Source: GWF2-33-9 sp964500435 (GTDB lineage Bacteria > Bacteroidota > Ignavibacteria > Kapaibacteriales > UBA2268). From it: 64,000 nucleotides of DNA. A model generated the notes under the pieces. The model made no database searches. It saw only the letters and a program-made list of their open reading frames with translations, and was not told the origin of the DNA. The stretch spans positions 1 to 64,000 of the forward strand of contig CAZCNL010000009.1 in assembly GCA_964500435.1 (NCBI GenBank). Direction: 5' to 3'. A program made the translations under genes and the position numbers. Of this stretch, positions 32,170 to 41,509 are shown one piece after another. The stretch's first letter is position 1, and each line of letters begins with the position of its first letter.

Positions 32170-33821
32170 AATATTTAGAATTTGATACACCCGCAAAAAA
32201 ACACGCATCAGAATATAAAAGTGATTATGGATTATCAAATCACGGATTTCGTAAACTCGATACTGTTTTTTGGAATTTGCCAACAGAAGCATTATATGAA
32301 GAGGCAGTTTTCCGAAATGAAGCACACATTGTTGATAAAGGTGCTTTACACGTGATGACCGGTAAATGGACTGCACGTGCCGCTAATGATAAATACATTG
32401 TAAAAGAACCAACCACACAAGATAAAGTTTGGTGGGGCGTTTACAATCGTCCAATGGCTCCTGAAAAATTCGATGGCTTAGTTGATAGACTTTTAGCATA
32501 TTTGCAAGGTGAAGAGCTTTTTGTTCAAGATTGCTATGTTGGTGCCGACCCCAATTATCGTTTACCAATTAGAATTATTACTGAATCTGCTTGGCAAAGT
32601 TATTTTGCTCGAAATATGTTTATTACTCCAAAATCAAAAGAAGAGTATAAATACTTTGTTCCTGATTTTACATTAATCGCAGTTCCATCCTTTAATGTTG
32701 ACCCAAGAATTGATGGTACTTTGTCCGATACTGCAATTGTCATTAATTTCGCACAAAAGCTCGCAATCGTTGCTGGTTCTTCTTATGCCGGTGAAATAAA
32801 AAAGACAATATTCACATTAATGAATTATCTGATGCCATTGGAAAATGTTATGTCAATGCACTGCAGTGCTAATGTTGGTAAAAATAATGATGTAGCATTA
32901 TTTTTTGGACTTAGTGGAACAGGAAAAACAACATTATCAGCAGACCCACGAAGAAGACTAATAGGTGATGATGAACATGGCTGGAGCGACGAAACCGTAT
33001 TTAATTACGAAAATGGCTGTTATGCTAAAGTTATTAGATTGTCAGCAGAACATGAGCCTGAAATTTACAAGGCGGTTCATAGTTTTGGCACAATTTTGGA
33101 AAATGTCGTAATTGATTTACCCTCTCGAAAACTTGATTTAGATGATGAAATAATAACTGAAAATACTAGAGCATCATATCCATTAAATTTTATCGATAAT
33201 GCCGTACCTGAAAAAATGGTTGAATCACAACCAAAAAATATTATATTCCTTACTTGCGATGCAACTGGAGTAATGCCACCAATTGCCAGATTAAACTTAG
33301 ATCAAGCAATGTACCATTTCATTTCGGGGTATACAGCAAAAATTGCTGGAACGGAAATAGGCTTAGGCATTGAACCAGAAATTACATTTTCAGCTTGTTT
33401 TGGTGCACCTTTTATGGTACATCATCCTTTCTTTTATGCAAATTTGTTAAAAGAAAAAATTGAACGAAATAATGTCAGAGTTTGGTTAGTCAATACTGGC
33501 TGGGTCGGTGGTAAATTCGGAGTTGGTAAACGTATAAGTATTCGTCACACACGTAATTTGTTGAATGCCGCATTAGACGGAAAACTCGATAATGTTCAAT
33601 ATCGAAAAGATAAATTATTCGGCTTCGAAGTGCCGTTAACTTGCCCCGATGTTCCCGAAGATGTGCTTGAACCATCAAACGCTTGGGGAAATAAAAAAGA
33701 ATATTGGGAACGTTATGATTCGCTCGCAGCTCGTTATATTGAAAACTTCAAAATGTTTACCGATGGTATACCTCGAGAAGTGGTTGAAGCTGGTCCAAAA
33801 CGACTCTCAGAAATTCAATAA
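32166..33821 (+). CDS. pckA: Phosphoenolpyruvate carboxykinase (ATP)
   Basis: This 551-aa enzyme converts oxaloacetate and ATP to PEP, CO2 and ADP, the entry to gluconeogenesis. ATP-type hallmarks are the kinase-1a P-loop FFGLSGTGKTTLSADPRRRL, kinase-2 LIGDDEHGW, and the substrate region YNRPMAPEKFD. The adenine loop region TGWVGGKFGVGKRISIRHTR is also present. Start ATG 32166 overlaps the aminotransferase stop; an in-frame TTG at 32160 is less likely. A bidirectional terminator lies 9 bases after the stop. Confidence 0.95.
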   Translation: MKYLEFDTPAKKHASEYKSDYGLSNHGFRKLDTVFWNLPTEALYEEAVFRNEAHIVDKGALHVMTGKWTARAANDKYIVKEPTTQDKVWWGVYNRPMAPEKFDGLVDRLLAYLQGEELFVQDCYVGADPNYRLPIRIITESAWQSYFARNMFITPKSKEEYKYFVPDFTLIAVPSFNVDPRIDGTLSDTAIVINFAQKLAIVAGSSYAGEIKKTIFTLMNYLMPLENVMSMHCSANVGKNNDVALFFGLSGTGKTTLSADPRRRLIGDDEHGWSDETVFNYENGCYAKVIRLSAEHEPEIYKAVHSFGTILENVVIDLPSRKLDLDDEIITENTRASYPLNFIDNAVPEKMVESQPKNIIFLTCDATGVMPPIARLNLDQAMYHFISGYTAKIAGTEIGLGIEPEITFSACFGAPFMVHHPFFYANLLKEKIERNNVRVWLVNTGWVGGKFGVGKRISIRHTRNLLNAALDGKLDNVQYRKDKLFGFEVPLTCPDVPEDVLEPSNAWGNKKEYWERYDSLAARYIENFKMFTDGIPREVVEAGPKRLSEIQ

Positions 33822-33829
33822 ATCAAATA

Positions 33830-33853
33830 AAAGGCTGTCATTAGACAGCCTTT
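33830..33853. terminator. Bidirectional terminator after pckA
   Basis: AAAGGCTGTC-ATTA-GACAGCCTTT is a perfect 10-bp stem with a four-base loop and AT-rich flanks. It ends both pckA and the convergent M29-like aminopeptidase gene. Confidence 0.92.
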
Positions 33854-33892
33854 ATTCTAAAAATGTAAATTTTGGATTTTCAATCTTTATTA

Positions 33893-34873
33893 TTATTCTT
33901 CTTCTTCATCTAATACTAATAATTTTCCATCTTGCATAATTAATTTACCATCGAAATATACTGTTGGTTTAGTAACTAAACCGTCTATGTGGAGTGGCAC
34001 ATTATTTTTTCCGCCAAATGAAATATTATTGCCAAATGCAAAATGAATTGTACCGAGCACTTTTTCATCTTCGAGTATTTCACCACTTAGTTTAGCATAA
34101 GGATTTGTTCCGATACCAAATTCAGCAAGAGTTTTGCCTTGATTTTCGAACTTATTTAACATTCTCCCAAATACTCTTGCTTCGCCACCTTTACCCGAAA
34201 TTTTTGTGGCAATACCTTTTTCAACTTCAATATAAACAGGATGAGTAAGCAGCCCAATCCCAGCTATAGAACCATCAAAAGCTATAATTCCATTTGCGGA
34301 ATCTTCAATTGGTGCTATGTAAACTTCCCCCGAAGGAATATTGCCACTTTCACCAATATTTTTTAAAATACCTGTACTTTGAACAGCAGTACGTCCTTCA
34401 ACGCTAAATTTTATATCTGTTCCACGTTTGCCTAAGACGTGAATTTCTTTGACACCTTGGAATTGTTCAAATACTTTTCGAGTAGGATTAATCACCTTTC
34501 TAACAATTGGGTTTAAGCATCTAATCATCGTATCCGGAGTAATATTTGGCATAGTTCCGACCCGAACACCTAATTTTGAAGCCTCTCTACGTGCTTTAGT
34601 ATGAGTAAGTGATTTTGAAGTAACAGCAACTACGACATCTACAGATTTCATAAGTTCTGCAATTTGCTCTGGTGGCTCTTGACCACTCACTTCTCTTTCT
34701 TTCATTTCGATATAAAGTGACTCTTTGGCTATAAGCATTCCTGCTTCATAAATTGATAAACCAATTTCACGAAGTTTTTCATCTGAAAGAACGAGAAGGG
34801 TTTCACCTTCATCTAACCCCATATAGTCTTTTAAAGCAATCCTTGATGCTTTTTGCAGTTTTAATAACGGCAT
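33893..34873 (-). CDS. Aminopeptidase, M29/AmpS-like
   Basis: This 326-aa cytosolic metallo-aminopeptidase is of the thermophilic (M29-like) family. The N-terminal domain begins KASRIALKDYMGLDEGETLL. The catalytic domain shows GESGNIPSGEVYIAPIEDSA (about 180-199), with Glu ligands, then TIHFAFGNNISFGGKNNVPL followed by HIDGL near the C-terminus, with His and Asp ligands. These match the metal-site pattern of this family in compact form. It is transcribed alone, leftward, toward the shared terminator. The peptide substrate cannot be inferred. Confidence 0.8.
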   Translation of the reverse strand: MPLLKLQKASRIALKDYMGLDEGETLLVLSDEKLREIGLSIYEAGMLIAKESLYIEMKEREVSGQEPPEQIAELMKSVDVVVAVTSKSLTHTKARREASKLGVRVGTMPNITPDTMIRCLNPIVRKVINPTRKVFEQFQGVKEIHVLGKRGTDIKFSVEGRTAVQSTGILKNIGESGNIPSGEVYIAPIEDSANGIIAFDGSIAGIGLLTHPVYIEVEKGIATKISGKGGEARVFGRMLNKFENQGKTLAEFGIGTNPYAKLSGEILEDEKVLGTIHFAFGNNISFGGKNNVPLHIDGLVTKPTVYFDGKLIMQDGKLLVLDEEEE

Positions 34874-35192
34874 TTCATTACCTATAATTTATTTTGAAAT
34901 GAATTATTTAAAATTAGGTTTTCGATTTATAATTTTGTTAATAATTTTTGTAAGGTATTTAATTACAAACATAAGAAATTTTTTTCTAATATAAAAAAAT
35001 TTCTAAATATATTTAAATATTTTTATATTTATGCACCATAAAACGCAAAAGTAAGTTTTCGTTTTTTCAAAAAAAATATCATCATAAAAATAATTTAAGA
35101 AAAATTTCGTTATAATATTATCAGAAAAAATATTAATTAAAACATCTCATAAATCAATTATAAATCAAAAAAATTATAAAAGGAGTTTGATT

Positions 35193-36821
35193 ATGTCAAA
35201 GATTATTGAATTCGATGCAGAAGCTCGTGCACATTTAAAATCGGGAGTTGACCAATTAGCAAATGCAGTTAAAGTAACACTTGGTCCAAAAGGTCGCAAT
35301 GTTATAATTGACAAAAAATTTGGTGCTCCTACAGTTACAAAAGATGGCGTAACAGTAGCAAAAGAAGTAGAACTTGAAGACCCAATTGAAAATTTGGGTG
35401 CTAATATGGTTCGTGAAGTTGCTTCTAAAACAAGTGATGTAGCTGGTGATGGTACTACTACTGCAACAGTTTTAGCTCAAGCAATTTACAGAGAAGGTTT
35501 AAAAAATGTTACTGCCGGTGCTAATCCAATGGATTTAAAGCGTGGTATCGATGCTGCTGTATTGAAAATTACGGAAGGATTGAAGAAAATTTCCCGCCCA
35601 GTTGAAGGTAAAAAAGAAATTACTCAAGTAGGAACCATATCCGCTAACAATGATATTACTATTGGCGAATTGATTGCTGAAGCAATGGAAAAAGTTGGTA
35701 AAGATGGTGTGATCACTGTTGAAGAAGCTAAAACAATGGAAACTACTTTAGAAACTGTTGAAGGTATGCAATTCGACCGTGGTTATCTTTCTCCTTATTT
35801 CATCACTGATACTGACAATATGGAAGTAGTGATGGAAAATCCTTTTATTTTAATTCACGACAAAAAAATTAGTACAATTAAAGAAATTTTAAGTTTACTC
35901 GAAAAAGTTTCTCAAACTGGTCGTCAATTATTAATTATTGCTGAAGATGTTGAAGGAGAAGCTCTTGCAACATTAGTTTTAAATAAATTACGTGGCGTTT
36001 TGAAAATTGCTGCTGTTAAAGCACCTGGCTTTGGTGATAGAAGAAAAGCAATGCTCGAAGATATCGCTATATTGACTGGCGGAACTGTAATCACCGAAGA
36101 ACAAGGTTATAAACTCGATGCTGCAGGCTTAGAGCATCTCGGAACAGCTGCTAAAGTTATTATCGACAAAGATAATACCACTATCGTTGAAGGTAACGGT
36201 TCACAAGACGCTATCAAAAGAAGAATTAATGAAATTCGTGTTCAAATCGAAAAAACTACTTCTGATTACGACCGTGAAAAATTACAAGAAAGATTGGCAA
36301 AATTGAGCGGTGGAGTTGCTGTATTGAAAATTGGTGCATCTACTGAAGTTGAATTAAAAGAAAAGAAAGCAAGAGTTGAAGATGCATTGCATGCAACTCG
36401 TGCTGCTGTAGAAGAAGGTATTGTTCCTGGTGGCGGCGTTGCTTATTTACGTGCTGTGAAGGAATTAGATAATTTAACTGTTGCTAATGAAGACCAAAAA
36501 ATTGGCGTTGAAATTATCCGCCGTGCAATTGAAGAACCTATTCGTCAAATTATTACTAATGCTGGATTAGAAGCATCTGTAATAGTTAATAAAATTAAAG
36601 AAAGTGATGGCAACTTTGGTTTCAATGCTTTCACCGAAGAATATTGCGATATGTTCGAAGCTGGTGTGATTGACCCAACTAAAGTTTCACGTGTTGCTTT
36701 GGAAAATGCTTCTTCAGTTGCAGGTTTATTGCTAACTACAGAAGCTTTAATTGTTGAAAAACCTGAAAAAAACCCACCTATGCCTCCAATGCCAGGTGGC
36801 GGAATGGGTGATATGTATTAA
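35193..36821 (+). CDS. groEL: Chaperonin GroEL
   Basis: This 542-aa Hsp60 subunit begins MSKIIEFDAEARAHLKSGVD; an AAAGGAG site lies 9 bases before ATG 35193. It has GPKGRNVIIDKKFGAPTVTK and DGTTTATVLAQAI (nucleotide pocket), the apical domain from about 190 to 375, and the Gly/Met tail MPPMPGGGMGDMY. The co-chaperonin groES is not adjacent, and no CIRCE operator (TTAGCACTC-N9-GAGTGCTAA) is visible in the 319 AT-rich bases upstream (34874-35192). That gap holds only a TATAAT-like box at 35111-35116. The gene is monocistronic, ending at a strong terminator. Confidence 0.97.
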   Translation: MSKIIEFDAEARAHLKSGVDQLANAVKVTLGPKGRNVIIDKKFGAPTVTKDGVTVAKEVELEDPIENLGANMVREVASKTSDVAGDGTTTATVLAQAIYREGLKNVTAGANPMDLKRGIDAAVLKITEGLKKISRPVEGKKEITQVGTISANNDITIGELIAEAMEKVGKDGVITVEEAKTMETTLETVEGMQFDRGYLSPYFITDTDNMEVVMENPFILIHDKKISTIKEILSLLEKVSQTGRQLLIIAEDVEGEALATLVLNKLRGVLKIAAVKAPGFGDRRKAMLEDIAILTGGTVITEEQGYKLDAAGLEHLGTAAKVIIDKDNTTIVEGNGSQDAIKRRINEIRVQIEKTTSDYDREKLQERLAKLSGGVAVLKIGASTEVELKEKKARVEDALHATRAAVEEGIVPGGGVAYLRAVKELDNLTVANEDQKIGVEIIRRAIEEPIRQIITNAGLEASVIVNKIKESDGNFGFNAFTEEYCDMFEAGVIDPTKVSRVALENASSVAGLLLTTEALIVEKPEKNPPMPPMPGGGMGDMY

Positions 36822-36852
36822 TAGACAGTATCTTCACGATATGACAAAAATT

Positions 36853-36888
36853 AAAAATGCTACCTTAATCAAGGTAGCATTTTTTTTT
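36853..36888 (+). terminator. Intrinsic terminator of groEL
   Basis: AAAAATGCTACCTT-AATC-AAGGTAGCATTTTT is a perfect stem of about 14 bp followed by a run of T. It ends groEL and, through its A-rich left flank, can also end the leftward Bat operon. Confidence 0.93.
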
Positions 36889-36918
36889 ATAATATTTTTG
36901 TTTGGAAATTATTTTAAA

Positions 36919-37680
36919 TCAATATTTGCCAATGACAGAATTATCAACCCAACCTATATTTCCACTTGCTATTTTAATTTTAACCCAGTTATTTAACTTA
37001 TCAACTATGGCAAATGTAGTGCCTTCGTGCAAAATGAAAGCATCGAGTGCATTAGTATCAGGTGAGCTCTTCACATAAACTGATGGTGCAATTATTACAC
37101 CTTCATTTTCAGTTTTACGATAAATATTTGATTCAACAGCTATGTAAAAATAAAATGCTGAAATAAAAAAGGAAATAACAATAAGGGAAAAAGAAAGTTT
37201 TTTAAAGAGCGGTTTACGGACAACAATTAAAGTTGTGATAAAAGCAAAAGTAAGGAACCAAAAGACTAATGAAATTATTGCCGCTTTTTCTGGTAATATG
37301 CTTTTGTATGTATTTTCCAAAAATGAATAAAGAAAAAATTGCGGCACTTGTTTTATTTGATCAATAGTTTTCAAATTTGCAATTTTTATATTTAATTGTA
37401 TACTTTCGTCGTTAGGAGAAAGTTTTTGAGCTTTTCTGTAATATAATATTGATCTGCCTATTTCCTGTTTGCGGTAATATGCATTTCCTAAATTATAATA
37501 GATATTGGAATTAATATAACCTTGCTTGATAATTTGTTCATATAATTCAATTGATTTAGCGTAATTTTTGTTGACATATTCATTATTTGCTTGTTTGAAC
37601 AACTCGCTTGGGTCGACGTTTGCTTGTACTTCGATAAATAAGATAATAATTGCAACTATAAATGATATTAACCTTCTCAT
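36919..37680 (-). CDS. batE: BatE-like TPR/SH3 membrane protein
   Basis: This 253-aa protein is the last gene of the Bat operon. A signal peptide (about 1-20) is followed by TPR motifs (ANNEYVNKNYAKSIELYEQI, NIYYNLGNAYYRKQEIGRSI; about 27-105). Two membrane segments follow (about 135-155 and 163-182), then a bacterial SH3 domain (about 195-253, GTTFAIVDKLNNWVKIKIAS). This TPR-TM-SH3 layout is characteristic of BatE. Its start overlaps the batD stop (ATGA type). Bat proteins form a periplasmic complex with VWA and TPR members linked to aerotolerance and stress resistance; the precise function is unsettled. Confidence 0.88.
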   Translation of the reverse strand: MRRLISFIVAIIILFIEVQANVDPSELFKQANNEYVNKNYAKSIELYEQIIKQGYINSNIYYNLGNAYYRKQEIGRSILYYRKAQKLSPNDESIQLNIKIANLKTIDQIKQVPQFFLYSFLENTYKSILPEKAAIISLVFWFLTFAFITTLIVVRKPLFKKLSFSLIVISFFISAFYFYIAVESNIYRKTENEGVIIAPSVYVKSSPDTNALDAFILHEGTTFAIVDKLNNWVKIKIASGNIGWVDNSVIGKY

Positions 37681-39518
37681 TTCAATTTCTCCTCCAAATC
37701 TGAAATAACACTTTCAGTGAATTCATAAAGTGAATTCATATTATTTTCAATGGATGTTGGTGCATAATGTGCGAATTCACACTTGTCAATCAACTCGAGC
37801 ACATTTTTTATCATAACTTCATCTGCACCTTTCGATACTAACACTTCTTCGATGTTATCCCTTGTTAATTTTGAAGATTCAATAGAAAATTTATCGCTTA
37901 AAAATCCCCAAATTGCATGGTTTAATTCTTCTATAAACTTTTTTTCATCTTTTCTTTGCAAGTATTGACGAGATAATTCAAGTCTTTTTTGTACAATTTT
38001 ACGTGCTTTAAGTTTTCTAAATGCTACTTGATTTTGTGTTTGATTTTCTTTCTGCTTTTTCCATAAAATAAAGAGGATAAGTAAAACCACTGGCACGACG
38101 AGCAAAATGAAGAACAAAACAGATGGAAAATACGATGAATTTGAATAATTCGGACCGAGTTCAGTTTTGATGTAATCAATATCTTGATTAAGCAATTGCA
38201 AATCTGTCTTATTTGAACTACTCGAAAATGTTTGCTGTTCACCTTGAGTAACTTTTAAATTTAACTCGGCTGTGTTTAATGTTTTATACTGTTTTGATGC
38301 TAAATCAAAATATGTAAATTGATAAGAAGGAATTTTATAATCACCTGGTGTTTGTGGAATAATCACATATTCGTATATTATGTCACCAACAATGTTAGAA
38401 TGTGTAATCTTCGTATTATCAATCGTTTTAGGTTCATAGACTTCTAAACTTGTTGGTAAATTCAATTGTGGTGGTGAAAGTAACTTTAAATTTCCTTGCC
38501 CAGAAATTTTGATTTTATAAGTTACTGCCTCACCTGTTTTTGTTTGTGTTTTATCTAACCAAGAATTTACAGTAAAAGAACCGACAGCATTTGTGAAAGT
38601 TGAAGGTGCTGAGCTCGGCAAAGGTTTCACTTTAATCTCAATTGTCGGTGATTTTACAATTGTTGTAAAATCTTTGTATGAATTATTAAAAAACGGATCG
38701 CTAAAAAAGTCATCGAAAAAGTCAGCAAAAGGGTCTCTCGAACGCTGGCGTTTTTGATTTTGTATTTGCAATCTTACTGTTGTATTGAAACTATATGAGT
38801 CAACTATTAAATTCCCACTTTGTTGTGGGAAAAGAATTACTTTTTTTATTGTAGCCGTTCTGTATGTTGTTCCATTGACTTCTTCCAATCCATATTTAAT
38901 TTCGCCTAAATCAATATCTTGATTCCAAAATCCATTCAATTGAGGTGTTTTGTCGTTCGTCAGTTGCAAAACATTTAATTGGGGATGAAGATAAATTTTA
39001 TAAGTTGCAACAATTGGTTCTCCAACGTATGCGGTTGTTTTATCAACATTTACAGTTACTTTCAAATTTTTGTTTATAATATCTTTTGCTTGTGCTTCAA
39101 GGTTTTGATTTTGTTCTTTTTCTTTTTTCATTTGGTCAAGTTTAGCTTGACTTGGTTTTAAAACAGCAACTTGAACTGTGTTCGAAGTTAAATCTTTACC
39201 ATTGCTTGATATTGTCGCAGCGGGCAAAGTAAATTTCCCTTCTTTAGTTGCTTCTAAAACAAAAGTAACAGAAAATTGCCTCGACATTTTCCCGTTTATT
39301 ATTTGAATATTATTTGATTGCGATGGACCACCGACAATTCTAAAATCGTTAAATCGTGGTGCACGAAAATTCGAGCCATCTCCATCAATTGTATAAGTTA
39401 AAACAATTCTATCGCCAACTTCGACTACGTCTCTATCGACAGTTGCTTTAAATGTTTCGGCGGATAATTTTGATGCTATACCTAAAATAAAGAACAAAAT
39501 TATGATTGTATTTCTCAT
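37677..39518 (-). CDS. batD: BatD-like protein
   Basis: This 613-aa exported protein has signal peptide MRNTIIILFFILGIASKLSA, then repeated Ig/transglutaminase-accessory beta-sandwiches. Repeats include ATVDRDVVEVGDRIVLTYTI (near 25), VTVNVDKTTAYVGEPIVATY (near 155) and VNSWLDKTQTKTGEAVTYKI (near 315). A membrane helix follows (about 480-505, PSVLFFILLVVPVVLLILFI) and then a basic cytoplasmic tail with a helical domain. This is the standard BatD (oxygen tolerance) architecture. It lies between batC and batE, overlapping batE by four bases. Confidence 0.9.
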   Translation of the reverse strand: MRNTIIILFFILGIASKLSAETFKATVDRDVVEVGDRIVLTYTIDGDGSNFRAPRFNDFRIVGGPSQSNNIQIINGKMSRQFSVTFVLEATKEGKFTLPAATISSNGKDLTSNTVQVAVLKPSQAKLDQMKKEKEQNQNLEAQAKDIINKNLKVTVNVDKTTAYVGEPIVATYKIYLHPQLNVLQLTNDKTPQLNGFWNQDIDLGEIKYGLEEVNGTTYRTATIKKVILFPQQSGNLIVDSYSFNTTVRLQIQNQKRQRSRDPFADFFDDFFSDPFFNNSYKDFTTIVKSPTIEIKVKPLPSSAPSTFTNAVGSFTVNSWLDKTQTKTGEAVTYKIKISGQGNLKLLSPPQLNLPTSLEVYEPKTIDNTKITHSNIVGDIIYEYVIIPQTPGDYKIPSYQFTYFDLASKQYKTLNTAELNLKVTQGEQQTFSSSSNKTDLQLLNQDIDYIKTELGPNYSNSSYFPSVLFFILLVVPVVLLILFILWKKQKENQTQNQVAFRKLKARKIVQKRLELSRQYLQRKDEKKFIEELNHAIWGFLSDKFSIESSKLTRDNIEEVLVSKGADEVMIKNVLELIDKCEFAHYAPTSIENNMNSLYEFTESVISDLEEKLK

Positions 39519-39545
39519 ATTTTTTTCACTTTTTTAGTAATCTAT

Positions 39546-40322
39546 TTACCAATTTTTTTCTAATTTTCCTTTTTCTGCGACTTTTGCTTTAATTTTCTTT
39601 TGAACCTTTTTTTCTTCATTCATTAATGCTTGTAAAATTCGTTCAGCATCTTTTTTTGATATTTTATTCTTATCTTGACCTTGTTCCTTATTTTCTTTTT
39701 GTTGATTTTTATTATCTTGTTGCTGCTGATTTTTGTTATCCTGTTGTTGGTTTTGTTTATTGTTTTGTTGTTGTTGATTTTGCTGTTGATTTTGTTGCTG
39801 GTTTTGTTGTTGCTTATTTTTATCTTGATTATTCTTCTGTTCTTGCTTTTGTTGTTGATTTTGCTGTTGCTGTTCTTGGAGCATACGTCGTGCATATTCT
39901 AAATTATATTTGGCATCATAATCCTTTGGATTATTTGCAAGCGCTTTTTTATATGCATCTATACTTTCTTTGTAATTTTTACTTTGTAAATATGAATTGC
40001 CTAAATTATAATATGCCGAAGCTAAGTTCTTTTTATCAAAATTATTTTGGTCAACAGCATCGAAGCTTTTCATTGCTTCTTGGAAATTCCCTTGTTTGTA
40101 ATATGCTGTTCCTAAATTGAACTTAGCAATATTCGAATTTGGGTCAAGTTCTAATGCTTTTCTATATTGAACTTCTGCATCTTTATATTTCGAATCCTTA
40201 TATAATGAATTTCCCTTTTTTATATAATCTTCGACCTTTTCTGCAAATAAATTAGTTGATGAAAATATAATCAACAGTACAAATGTGGCAAGAGAAATAT
40301 TTTTGAAAATATTTGCATTCAT
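39546..40322 (-). CDS. batC: BatC-like TPR protein with Gln/Asn-rich region
   Basis: This 258-aa exported TPR protein starts at ATG 40322, two bases after the batA stop, with GAGGAG 7 bases upstream; an in-frame TTG at 40337 is rejected. The signal peptide ends near SSTNLFAEK. TPR repeats follow (GNSLYKDSKYKDAEVQYRKA, AYYNLGNSYLQSKNYKESID; about 35-135). Then comes a low-complexity block of Gln, Asn and Lys of about 80 residues, and a basic tail. BatC proteins commonly carry such Q/N-rich tails. It is probably a periplasmic scaffold for the VWA protein encoded upstream. Confidence 0.88.
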   Translation of the reverse strand: MNANIFKNISLATFVLLIIFSSTNLFAEKVEDYIKKGNSLYKDSKYKDAEVQYRKALELDPNSNIAKFNLGTAYYKQGNFQEAMKSFDAVDQNNFDKKNLASAYYNLGNSYLQSKNYKESIDAYKKALANNPKDYDAKYNLEYARRMLQEQQQQNQQQKQEQKNNQDKNKQQQNQQQNQQQNQQQQNNKQNQQQDNKNQQQQDNKNQQKENKEQGQDKNKISKKDAERILQALMNEEKKVQKKIKAKVAEKGKLEKNW

Positions 40323-40323
40323 T

Positions 40324-41397
40324 TTATTTCTCCTCAAAGAATGTTATTTTTGAAAAAATTGGGCTTTTCTTTTCATAAATCAAAATATCGAAAATCAACA
40401 GAGCAAAAGCAATCCATAAAAAAATGTAATATTTATCATCATATTCCGTGTAAATCATATCTTCGTAAGCTTTTTTCTCGATTCCGGAAATATCTTTCAA
40501 GATTTTTTCTAACTCACTATAACGTTCGTTTCCTGAAACAAATTTACCATTTCCTGAACTTGCTATGCTCGACAGAAGTTCAGGCGACATTTTTGTAATA
40601 ACAACTTCACCTTTACTATCTCGTAAAAAATCATTTGTTCCGGGTCGTATTGGAATGGGTGCTCCTGAAGGATTGCCAACACCAATGGTAAATATTCGTA
40701 TTCCTTCATCAGCCGCTGCTTTTGCTGAACCAAGAGCGTCATCTTCGTGATTTTCGCCATCTGTAATTAAAACAATTACTTTATGTATTGTCTTATCTTT
40801 CGAAAAGGAAGCTCTGCAAATATCTATAGCCTTTCCAATTGCAGTCCCCTGCGTTCCAATTAAATCCGTCGAAGAAGTTGATATCATTAATTTTGCAGCT
40901 GAATAATCCGTAGTTAAAGGCATTTGCAAAAAGGCGTCTCCGGCGAATACTACTAACCCGACTTTATCACTAATTAATTGGTCAACAAATTTGTTTAAAA
41001 TTTGCTTTGCTCTTTCTAATCTGTTGGGTTGATAATCTTCGGCTAACATTGAATTCGATACGTCAAGAGCAAACATAATTTCTATTCCAGACCTCTGTAC
41101 TTTTTCAATTTTCGAACCTATTTGAGGATTTGCTAAAGCTATTATTAATGATGTTATAAGTAGTAAATTTAATATTAACTTAATATAGGGCTTATATTTT
41201 GATTCATCTAATATTAATTGATTGATTAAATTACTATCGCCAATTTTTTTTAATTTCTTTTTTCGATTTATTCTCCAAAAAATGAAAAGGAAAATTATTA
41301 TAGGCAATAAAAATAATAAATATAAATATTCGAGATTTCCAAATCTAAACACTTCGGACACCACTTTTATTATTTTTATGACGAAAAAAGTATTCAA
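40324..41397 (-). CDS. batA: BatA-like VWA-domain membrane protein
   Basis: This protein of up to 357 aa starts the Bat operon. The N-terminus has a membrane segment (LEYLYLLFLLPIIIFLFIFW), and a second follows at about 70-90. The VWA domain (about 100-290) has an intact MIDAS, ALDVSNSMLAEDYQPNR (DxSxS) with VLITDGENHEDDA. The last helix (YYIFLWIAFALLIFDILIY) anchors the C-terminus. Only one VWA gene is present; batA and batB are usually adjacent, and moxR and DUF58 genes often precede them but are absent. The first standard codon is TTG 41397; GTG codons within the next 16 codons are equally possible. The gene diverges from the exporter operon. Confidence 0.88.
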   Translation of the reverse strand: MNTFFVIKIIKVVSEVFRFGNLEYLYLLFLLPIIIFLFIFWRINRKKKLKKIGDSNLINQLILDESKYKPYIKLILNLLLITSLIIALANPQIGSKIEKVQRSGIEIMFALDVSNSMLAEDYQPNRLERAKQILNKFVDQLISDKVGLVVFAGDAFLQMPLTTDYSAAKLMISTSSTDLIGTQGTAIGKAIDICRASFSKDKTIHKVIVLITDGENHEDDALGSAKAAADEGIRIFTIGVGNPSGAPIPIRPGTNDFLRDSKGEVVITKMSPELLSSIASSGNGKFVSGNERYSELEKILKDISGIEKKAYEDMIYTEYDDKYYIFLWIAFALLIFDILIYEKKSPIFSKITFFEEK

Positions 41398-41509
41398 TAA
41401 GTTTTTTTAATTAAAGCAAACTCATTTAAAAATTTTTTTGAAATTTAAAATAATTTGATATTTTATTCTTCTTTACTGAATAATGATTCATAATTCATAA
41501 AAAATAGAT

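Noticed and set aside
34874..35192. CIRCE or other heat-shock operator before groEL
   Set aside because: No TTAGCACTC/GAGTGCTAA pair or clear inverted repeat is present; only AT-rich DNA with a TATAAT-like box.
39626..40120. Rightward hydrophobic Phe/Val/Leu-rich frames
   Set aside because: They are the antisense of the Gln/Asn-rich block of batC, which gives artificial hydrophobic runs.
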